NCBI GenBank assembly: GCA_021463145.1
Contig: JAJTWZ010000001.1
Span: 124,001-188,000, forward strand
Reading direction: 5' to 3'
DNA: 64,000 nucleotides
Origin: Blastocatellia bacterium
GTDB taxonomy: Bacteria > Acidobacteriota > Blastocatellia > UBA7656 > JADIYM01
Of this stretch, positions 57,530 to 64,000 are shown one piece after another (position 1 is the first letter of the stretch; the number at the start of each line of letters is the position of its first letter). The position numbers and the translations under genes are program-made. A model generated the notes under the pieces. That model saw only the letters and a list, made by a program, of their open reading frames with translations. It made no database searches and was not told the DNA's origin.

Positions 57530-57853
57530 ATGTCGATTTCGCGCGAAGTTGTACTGAAAACGGCGGCCCTGGCGCATCTCGAACTGCCGGCCGAGGACGC
57601 CGACCGGTTCGCCGCCCAGATGTCCGAGATTCTTGCGTACATGGACCAACTCGCCGAGCTCGACACGGCCGGTGTGCCGCCAATGTCGCATTCGACCCTT
57701 GCCGAGCACGTCGAGCGGACCTGGCGGGCCGACATCGTGAAGCCGAGCCTCGGCTCGGCGCTTGCCACGGCAAATGCGCCCGAAGGCTTCGGCGGGTATT
57801 TCAAGGTGCCAAGCGTGATCACGCGCGCGCCCCGCGAGCGGGAGGAGTCGTAG
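57530..57853 (+). CDS. gatC: Asp-tRNA(Asn)/Glu-tRNA(Gln) amidotransferase subunit C
   Basis: 107 residues. A compact helical protein beginning [20 protein letters not shown], with [21 protein letters not shown] and the conserved [14 protein letters not shown]. The C-terminal [13 protein letters not shown] is the usual tail that wraps GatA. Holds GatA and GatB together for transamidation of misacylated tRNA. Directly followed by gatA; gatB is not in the window. Confidence 0.95.
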   Translation: MSISREVVLKTAALAHLELPAEDADRFAAQMSEILAYMDQLAELDTAGVPPMSHSTLAEHVERTWRADIVKPSLGSALATANAPEGFGGYFKVPSVITRAPREREES

Positions 57854-57857
57854 GGAC

Positions 57858-59288
57858 ATGAACTCGATCCCGGAACATCGATCGACGATCGCGCTGACTC
57901 GCGCAGCCATCGCGAACGGAACCACGACGGCGCGAGCGGTCGCCGAAGCCGCTCTCTCGCGTATCGAGGCGCTCAATCCCAGGCTGAATGCGTTTCTTGC
58001 GGTTACGGCCGATACGGCGCTCGCGCAGGCAGACGCGACCGATGCACGGGTGCGAGCGGGTGAGCAGCTTCGTCCGTTGGACGGAATTCCGGTGGCCATC
58101 AAGGACAACCTCGTCATCGAAGGGGTGGCAACGACTTGTGGCTCGCGGATCCTCGAGAACTATCGGCCTCCCTACACGGCGACGGCTGTTGAGCGACTTT
58201 GCGAAGCGGGTGCCGTGATCGTGGGAAAGACGAACTGCGACGAGTTCGCGATGGGCTCGTCGAACGAGAATTCGGCATACGGCCCGGTCCGAAATCCCTG
58301 GGACGAAGAGCGGGTGCCGGGCGGGTCTTCGGGTGGCTCGGCGGTCGCCGTTGCGAGCGGAATGGCGATGCTGGCGCTTGGATCGGACACCGGCGGCTCG
58401 ATCCGTCAGCCTGCTTCCCTATGCGGGGTTGTCGGGTTGAAGCCGACCTACGGGCGGATCTCACGCTACGGTCTCGTCGCGTTCGGCAGTTCGCTCGACC
58501 AGATAGGACCGTTTGCCGCGTCGGTCGAGGACGCGAGTGTGGCACTCCGCGTAATGGCAGGACACGACGAGCGCGATTCGACGTCGAGCGAGGCACCGGT
58601 CCCGGACTTCGCGGATCTCGAGTCAGGGGTAGACGGATTGAGGATCGGCATTCCGGCCGAGTTCTTCGCCGACGGGCTGTCCGAAGGCACTCGCGAATGT
58701 GTCGAGTCGGGTATCGAGCGGCTTCGTAAGCGTGGGGCCACGACGGTCGATATTTCGCTTCCTCACATGAAGTACGCGACGGCCTGCTACTACATTGTCG
58801 CTACGGCCGAAGCGAGCTCGAATCTCGCCCGCTTCGACGGAGTTCGCTATGGCTACCGTGCCGAGGGCGCGGAACTCCTGCGTGAGATGTACATGCGGTC
58901 GCGATCCGAGGGATTCGGGCCGGAGGTGAAGCGGCGAATAATGCTTGGAACGTACGTGCTTTCGTCCGGCTATTACGACGCTTACTACGACAAGGCGCTC
59001 CGGGTCAGAACGCTCATAGAGAACGATTTCCGGAAGGCGTTCGTGGAATGCGACGTGATCCTGACACCCACTTCACCATCTACGGCCTTCAGGCTCGGCG
59101 AGAAATCCGGCGATCCGCTTCAGATGTACCTGTCGGACGTCTACACGATCACGGCAAATCTTGCCGGAATTCCGGGGGTGAGCATCCCGTGCGGCACGTC
59201 GGAAGGATTGCCCGTGGGATTGCAGGTTCTGGCTCCGCACTTCGGCGAGCCGGTCATGCTGCGCGCAGCACGCGCCGTCGAGGTGTAG
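57858..59288 (+). CDS. gatA: Asp-tRNA(Asn)/Glu-tRNA(Gln) amidotransferase subunit A
   Basis: 476 residues. Amidase that frees ammonia from glutamine for GatB. The Ser-cisSer-Lys triad is complete: Lys82 in AIKDNLV, Ser157 in [11 protein letters not shown] and Ser181 in [13 protein letters not shown], offset by three from the S. aureus numbering. The body has [19 protein letters not shown]. Four bases after gatC. Confidence 0.96.
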   Translation: MNSIPEHRSTIALTRAAIANGTTTARAVAEAALSRIEALNPRLNAFLAVTADTALAQADATDARVRAGEQLRPLDGIPVAIKDNLVIEGVATTCGSRILENYRPPYTATAVERLCEAGAVIVGKTNCDEFAMGSSNENSAYGPVRNPWDEERVPGGSSGGSAVAVASGMAMLALGSDTGGSIRQPASLCGVVGLKPTYGRISRYGLVAFGSSLDQIGPFAASVEDASVALRVMAGHDERDSTSSEAPVPDFADLESGVDGLRIGIPAEFFADGLSEGTRECVESGIERLRKRGATTVDISLPHMKYATACYYIVATAEASSNLARFDGVRYGYRAEGAELLREMYMRSRSEGFGPEVKRRIMLGTYVLSSGYYDAYYDKALRVRTLIENDFRKAFVECDVILTPTSPSTAFRLGEKSGDPLQMYLSDVYTITANLAGIPGVSIPCGTSEGLPVGLQVLAPHFGEPVMLRAARAVEV

Positions 59289-59344
59289 CGGGATCACGCC
59301 GGACGCCGGCGGCGGACGGCTCGCCACTACCGGAAGCGTACCTC

Positions 59345-59369
59345 GAGCGGCGGCCCGTCACCGCCGCTC
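59345..59369. terminator. hairpin in the gatA/BNR convergent gap
   Basis: GAGCGGCGG-(7-base loop)-CCGCCGCTC is a perfect 9-bp stem. A second imperfect hairpin lies at 59392-59420 (CCGGA, bulged G, GTAGC pairing with GCTAC, TCCGG). Both genes converge here, so the pair probably stops transcription in both directions. No T-tract is present on either strand. Confidence 0.5.
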
Positions 59370-59454
59370 AGGGTGCGCTACCGTCATATCGCCGGAGGTA
59401 GCAGAAGTCCGCTACTCCGGCACGATGCAGGCAGGCCGAGTTCGATCGGGCTCG

Positions 59455-61650
59455 CTACTCCGTCAGAGTCGCGGCGACCGTGTTCGACCTCATCACGTAA
59501 ACGCCACCGGAATAACTGCCGGCGTAGATACGCCCCGAGTCGAACGGATCAGCAGCCAGCGTCCACACGCGGGCGCTCGGCAATCCGGCATCGAGTCGCT
59601 CCCAGTCTTCCCCGCGATTCGTCGACCGGTAGATCCCGCCGCCCAGATAATCACCGGCATATACCGTGTCCGGGGTTACCGGATCCACGGCCACGATGTT
59701 GATGTCGCCGGCTGGCAGTCCGCCACCGCGCTTCTTCCACGACCGGCCGGCATCCTCGCTCTTGTAGAAGTAACCCCGCGACCCGACATACACGGCCTGG
59801 CCGTCACGAGGATCCTGCGCGATCGACTTCACTGGGAACTCGTCAGGTCCGCGATGCACCTTCTCCCAGGTGACGCCGAAATCCCGTGTGTAGGCGAGTC
59901 CCTTTACCGTTCCGATGTAAATCGTGCGATCCGGGTCCGCCGGTCCCGTCGACACGCACGTGAACGGCGCAACAAGCCCTGGAGTAGCCACCTGTTCCCA
60001 GCCCTTGTCGATATCCTGGGACCGGAAGACTCCACGGTTGGTCACTGCGACCACCCACTTGCCGCCGTTGGCGTCAACATAACCGGTGAACCCGTTGACC
60101 TGCTCCTCGAGCGTAACGAGCTTTGGTCCGGCCGGCTTCTTCGGAGCCTTCTTGCCCTTCGCCGCCGGCTTCTTCGCAGAAGTCTTCGCGACGGACACGA
60201 GATGGAAGTTCGCGGGAGCTCCGAGTGACGCGCGGGTTCTTCGAGTCGAGCGCGGGGACCTGTCAGTTCGCTCGGTATCGGTTCCCTTCTTCGGCGCGGC
60301 CTTCTTCGCAGGTTTACCCACGAAAGACCACGACTCGCCCCGGTCCCTGGATCGATAAACGCCGAAATTCGTTCCGGCGATCAGAACCGAAGGATCCTCA
60401 GGTTTCTGGAGCAGTGCGAACACGTCACGCCCGCCCAGCCCGCGGATAGATTGCCGCCAGGTCCGTCCGCCGTCATTGCTGATGAAGAAGCCGCCCGCGA
60501 TGCCGTCGTGAAAGACCGTCGCATAGACCCGGTCGGCCTGGGCCGAATCCGGTAGTACGGTGAGGATGTGCCGATGAATGTAGCCGGCATTGCTCTCGAC
60601 GAACGTCTTTCCCAGGTCGCGAGAAATGAGAACTCCGTGCTCGTCGGTGCCCAGCATCACGCGGTCCGGATCGTCGGGATGAATATCGATGGCGTTGACA
60701 ACGAGGGTCTTGGTCGTCATTAGCTGCCAGGTCTTCCCCGAATCGATCGACCGCCAGAGTCCCTGCGTCGTTCCCGCGAAAACGACCTCGGGCCGAGTCG
60801 GATGAGGATAGATAATCTGGGTGCGCCGGCTGGAGAACGGAATCCCCTGAACCTTCGTCCACTTCGTACCCGCATCCTCGGAACAATAGATACCCGAGCA
60901 CGCGGAAGCGAACACCCTCTCCGGGTTGTCGTCCAGGATCGCGATCGAGAAGATGTCGGAATCGTCGATGATTCCGTCCTTGATGGACGTCCAGTTTCTG
61001 CCCCCATCGGTCGTCTTCCACGGCAGATGTGTCGTTCCGGCGTAAATGATGTTCGTGTCGCGCGGGTCGATGGCTATCGAGTGGAAATTGATCAGATCGG
61101 GGTGGTTCTTGGGCGAGATGCGTTCCCACGAATCGCCGGAATCCGTCGTCCTGTAGACGGCAGTGAGCGTTCCGGCCACCAGAATCTTCGAGTCGTTCGG
61201 GTCGAGCGCAATTGCCCGAACCGACTCGTCCTTCATGTCATGGAGTTCGCTCCACGTGTCGCCCCCGTCGACGCTCTTGAAGACGCCGCCGGCTTTCGCG
61301 CGATCGGTCGACCAGACCGCCGCGTAGAGCAGGCTCGGGTCGCCAGGATCGATGATCACCTTGTCGAGGACCAGACCGGGCCGGTTGAAGCCGGGTACGG
61401 CACGCGACCAGTTACGCCCGCCGTCTCGCGAACGATAGATCTGGCCGTCAGACGTGCCGACGAATATTTTCTGGGGATCGTCCGGGGCAATACGAAGCGA
61501 ACGGACGCTCCCGCCATACGGACCGGTCACACTCCAACTTCCGACGGATGACTGGCGTTCGTCGCCACTCGCTCCGGGGGCGGCCGCGCTGACAACGCTC
61601 GAGAAACCGAGCAGCGCGACGCACGCGAGGACACTGAACAAATGCATCAT
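59455..61650 (-). CDS. secreted BNR/sortilin-like propeller protein
   Basis: 731 residues from MMHLFSVLACVALLGFSSVV, a signal peptide ending near residue 22; a longer frame to 61701 adds no homology. It consists of BNR/Asp-box repeats (GGRNWS, GGDTWSE, SGDSWERI, GGRNWTSI, SGKTWQLM, GGRTWRQS, GESWSFVG) like VPS10/sortilin and sialidase propellers. No sialidase catalytic residues are apparent. Between two propeller parts lies a basic, disordered segment of about 65 residues (446-510), rich in Lys, Pro and Ala. Function unknown; such proteins are abundant in Acidobacteriota. Confidence 0.88.
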   Translation of the reverse strand: MMHLFSVLACVALLGFSSVVSAAAPGASGDERQSSVGSWSVTGPYGGSVRSLRIAPDDPQKIFVGTSDGQIYRSRDGGRNWSRAVPGFNRPGLVLDKVIIDPGDPSLLYAAVWSTDRAKAGGVFKSVDGGDTWSELHDMKDESVRAIALDPNDSKILVAGTLTAVYRTTDSGDSWERISPKNHPDLINFHSIAIDPRDTNIIYAGTTHLPWKTTDGGRNWTSIKDGIIDDSDIFSIAILDDNPERVFASACSGIYCSEDAGTKWTKVQGIPFSSRRTQIIYPHPTRPEVVFAGTTQGLWRSIDSGKTWQLMTTKTLVVNAIDIHPDDPDRVMLGTDEHGVLISRDLGKTFVESNAGYIHRHILTVLPDSAQADRVYATVFHDGIAGGFFISNDGGRTWRQSIRGLGGRDVFALLQKPEDPSVLIAGTNFGVYRSRDRGESWSFVGKPAKKAAPKKGTDTERTDRSPRSTRRTRASLGAPANFHLVSVAKTSAKKPAAKGKKAPKKPAGPKLVTLEEQVNGFTGYVDANGGKWVVAVTNRGVFRSQDIDKGWEQVATPGLVAPFTCVSTGPADPDRTIYIGTVKGLAYTRDFGVTWEKVHRGPDEFPVKSIAQDPRDGQAVYVGSRGYFYKSEDAGRSWKKRGGGLPAGDINIVAVDPVTPDTVYAGDYLGGGIYRSTNRGEDWERLDAGLPSARVWTLAADPFDSGRIYAGSYSGGVYVMRSNTVAATLTE

Positions 61651-61752
61651 GAAAACATCTTCTCCACGAGGAATCTCAGGACGTGTTGCGAATGATATCA
61701 CAGCGAATTCCGAGCTCCGTTTACACTCTATCGGGCCTCACGAAAGAAAAAC

Positions 61753-61790
61753 GGGCAGGGTCTCCACCAGGTCTGGTGGAGATCCTGCCC
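61753..61790 (-). terminator. strong intrinsic terminator of the OmpA-family gene
   Basis: A 17-bp stem (GGGCAGGGTCTCCACCA with its complement, one G-T pair) closes a 4-base loop. On the minus strand it is followed at once by GTTTTTCTTTCG. It lies about 70 bases after the OmpA-family stop codon, so it ends that transcript. Confidence 0.88.
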
Positions 61791-61860
61791 ATATTCGCGC
61801 TGGTATACCGAATCCGATGGTGGCTCCGGCACGAAGCCGGAGCCACCGAACCGAAAGGGC

Positions 61861-64000
61861 CTACATCGTGCCCTGGCAGTTCTTGGTGATTTCGTCGGCA
61901 GTCCGACCCTCGGGAACGAGATAGAGCTCGACGCGACGGTTCTCCTTCGCATCGGCCTTCGGGCACTTGTCGTCGTAGCTCCGGACCATGATCCGGTTAC
62001 GATCGATGCCCTTCTCGGTAACGAGGTAATCGCGAGCGTTCTCGGCACGCTTGAGAGCGATACCGGCGCGCTCACCCTTCTCGGAGTGACCGTCGATCAC
62101 CAACTGGTAGGTCGGATCCTGCTGGAGCCGGACCGCTGCTTCATCGAGACAGAGCTTGACGACGTTGTCGACACGAGCCGTGTTCCGCTTGAAGTACCGG
62201 CGTCCATCAGGACAGATCTCCTCGATCTCCGCAACGCGCTTGGCATCGACGTTGACCGTAACGCGCTCGGTGCGAACGCAGTTCGGGTCGCCGTCACCAG
62301 TCGTGACCGAAACCGTGATCGTCTTGCCGCCCATACCCGTGGTGTCGAGCGAGACTTCGCTGTCGCTGTTGCGACGGAGCGAGCCCTCGGACGAATTCCA
62401 CTCGTACGTGACCGCGCTCGGGCCGTTGTCAGGATCCGAAGCGCTTGCCCGGAACGTGACGACCTCGCCCTCGGTGACCGAAGTAGAACTCGCCGAAAGC
62501 GAGACGGTCGGGCACTGGTTCGGCCGCTTCTTCACGTTGACCGATACCGAGCAGTCAACCGCCGGATTGAATCCGTCGCTGACCTGCGCAGTCGCGGTGT
62601 ACGAACCCTCGGCGAGTCCCGAAGCGTCGAACGTAACGTTCGCGCCCGAGCCGACGATGCGACCGCCCGTGGCCGACCAGCTGTAGGTCAGCACGTCGCC
62701 GTCCGGATCGTTGGCATTCGCCATAAGCGCGACCGAGTCGCCGATGTAGACGTCCATACTGGCAGCGGAGACGCCCGAGCAGGTCGGCGGCTTGTTGGGC
62801 GGAGGCGGCTCCTCGCACTCGTCACGCGTACCAATGCCAACGTACGCGATGAACCCGTTGTGATCGCCATTCTCGAACGTCTGGTCGACGAAGTTGTACA
62901 CCGGAACCTGGATCACCGTCGGCGGAGCCGGGATGAACGTGAAGCCCTTCAGGTTGAGAACCGGGTACGTCTCGTTGTCGCCACCGTTCAGCAGCCGGCG
63001 ATAGGCACCGCCGACCGAGAAACGCCCGTCATAAAAGAAGAAACGAGCGCCCAGCGTAAGGTCGAGCGGATCGTTCTGGTTTACCACCGGCGTCTGACCG
63101 CCGATGAAGTTCGTCCAGTTGAGTTCGCCGATGAGCTCGGCGTGCTTGTTGACCGCATACGAAGCGCCAAGGCCGAGGCCCAGCTTGTTCGGACGGTCGA
63201 CCGTCTTGACGTCACCAACGTTCGGGTCGCCGACGACCGTGTAGCTGATGTTCTCGTAGAGACGGAAGTGGCCGTCGTTGAACTCGTGACCGAGGGCCAG
63301 GAAAGCGCCGTAATCGACCTCACCCGACGTGCGTCCGCGGGCAAGCGCATTCTGGTTGCGCGCCGTCGGAATTACGACGGTGCCACCGAGCGCGAGCGAG
63401 AAATGCGGATGCTCGTCCGGATCGATCACTTCGAACTTGGTACCAAGGGACGCATCGCCAATGCCGTTGCCGGACTGACGGGCGCCGAAAATCGGACGTC
63501 CCAGGTTGTCGAATCCGAGGAAATCCACCTGGCCGGCGAACGGAAGATCCGGGTAGTAAGCCGGACGGTCGGTCACGATGGCCGGGCCGAGGCCGACGGA
63601 TCCACCGGGGAGACCGAAGTTGTCCACGATCACCGTGCCCGCGGGAACGATCGGGTTGCCGAAACGTCCAAGCACAGGAAGGATGCCGCCACCAAGCGCT
63701 CCCGTTCCCGGGAAATAGGCAGCGCCGCCATCCGTGCCACCAAACGGCGGTCCAAAGAACACGTAAGGGGAGCGGCGATACGCCAGAACCGCGTTGTAGC
63801 CGGTTCCCGAAACCAGGAACGGCTGGCGGATGGTCGTCTGCTGCCACGTGTTGAGGTTGGCCCAGACTTCCCACCGATCGTGGAGACCGATAGTGAAGTT
63901 CACGGGAACCTGATTGATGTCGATGGCGCCCGGTTCGCGGTCGAAGTTATTCCAGAAGAACCCAACGCTCATTTCCCACTTGTTGAGGGTGCGCGTCGAA
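61861..64000 (-). CDS. OmpA-family barrel protein with PKD-like domains, 5' end outside window
   Basis: At least 713 residues. The frame is still open at position 64000 and upstream of the internal Met at 63972, so the signal peptide is missing from the window. The N-terminal part has many amphipathic strands and looks like a beta barrel (EVWANLNTWQQTTI, LGLGLGASYAVN, DLTLGARFFFYDGRFSVGGAYR). Two PKD/Ig-like domains follow (NDPDGDVLTYSWSATGG and SDPDNGPSAVTYEWNSSEGS, with Cys-containing starts). The C-terminal OmpA domain carries QLVIDGHSEKGERAGIALKRAENARDYL and the peptidoglycan-binding RVELYLVPEGR. Likely anchors the outer membrane to the wall. Confidence 0.88.
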   Translation of the reverse strand, partial: STRTLNKWEMSVGFFWNNFDREPGAIDINQVPVNFTIGLHDRWEVWANLNTWQQTTIRQPFLVSGTGYNAVLAYRRSPYVFFGPPFGGTDGGAAYFPGTGALGGGILPVLGRFGNPIVPAGTVIVDNFGLPGGSVGLGPAIVTDRPAYYPDLPFAGQVDFLGFDNLGRPIFGARQSGNGIGDASLGTKFEVIDPDEHPHFSLALGGTVVIPTARNQNALARGRTSGEVDYGAFLALGHEFNDGHFRLYENISYTVVGDPNVGDVKTVDRPNKLGLGLGASYAVNKHAELIGELNWTNFIGGQTPVVNQNDPLDLTLGARFFFYDGRFSVGGAYRRLLNGGDNETYPVLNLKGFTFIPAPPTVIQVPVYNFVDQTFENGDHNGFIAYVGIGTRDECEEPPPPNKPPTCSGVSAASMDVYIGDSVALMANANDPDGDVLTYSWSATGGRIVGSGANVTFDASGLAEGSYTATAQVSDGFNPAVDCSVSVNVKKRPNQCPTVSLSASSTSVTEGEVVTFRASASDPDNGPSAVTYEWNSSEGSLRRNSDSEVSLDTTGMGGKTITVSVTTGDGDPNCVRTERVTVNVDAKRVAEIEEICPDGRRYFKRNTARVDNVVKLCLDEAAVRLQQDPTYQLVIDGHSEKGERAGIALKRAENARDYLVTEKGIDRNRIMVRSYDDKCPKADAKENRRVELYLVPEGRTADEITKNCQGTM

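Overview
This window is GC-rich, gene-dense bacterial chromosome with no phage, insertion sequence, CRISPR array, rRNA or tRNA that I could recognise. The gene content suggests Acidobacteriota or a close relative. Pointers are an outer-membrane barrel protein with an N-terminal carboxypeptidase-regulatory-like domain, an HspR-type MerR regulator in a dnaK/dnaJ operon, BNR/sortilin-like propellers, parallel beta-helix secreted proteins, OmpA with PKD-like domains, and many sensor kinases. This assignment is inference; no marker gene settles it.

Layout. Bases 1-8697 (minus): complex I genes in the order nuoC-D-H-I-J-K-L-M-N, with nuoN cut by the window edge and no nuoA, B, E, F or G. Bases 8775-13063 (plus): a hemD-like gene, an anchored hypothetical, rsmD and a barrel protein. 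Bases 13353-17717 (plus): a PDZ-like/multi-TM/GAF/PAS histidine kinase followed by an NtrC-type regulator, behind a sigma-54-like promoter and a palindrome. Bases 17718-21170: a hairpin cluster, a GNAT, a small secreted protein and a LytS/LytTR-type pair. Bases 21228-28415 (minus): a heat-shock operon, dnaK-dnaJ-hspR-(Clp ATPase/RF2-like fusion)-esterase. Bases 28458-30494: a PgsA-like synthase, tatC (with a large insert) and tatA/B. Bases 30691-33881: comM and an ALDH7-type dehydrogenase. Bases 34120-38428: radA, a PIN/TRAM protein, ispD, ispF and a zinc-ribbon protein. Bases 39137-42209: two tandem beta-helix paralogues. Bases 42527-48458: DinB-like, aminotransferase, TetR, and a methionine/one-carbon cluster. 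Bases 48745-51397: an M48 protease and an FHA-TM-trypsin protease. Bases 51434-52771 (minus): a TlpA-like thioredoxin. Bases 52968-57475: an overlapping operon of ABC permease, TPR-like protein, alkaline-phosphatase-superfamily protein and glycosyltransferase. Bases 57530-59288: gatC-gatA. Bases 59455-64000 (minus): a BNR-repeat protein and an OmpA-family protein cut by the window edge.

The most unusual gene is at 21905-24802. It fuses a two-module ClpA/ClpB-like AAA+ ATPase to an almost full-length RF2-like region that has lost both the SPF stop-codon-recognition motif and the GGQ peptidyl-hydrolysis motif. It sits directly after hspR in the heat-shock operon, where a ClpB or ClpA would be natural. 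The simplest hypothesis is a heat-induced unfoldase directed to ribosomes or stalled nascent chains.
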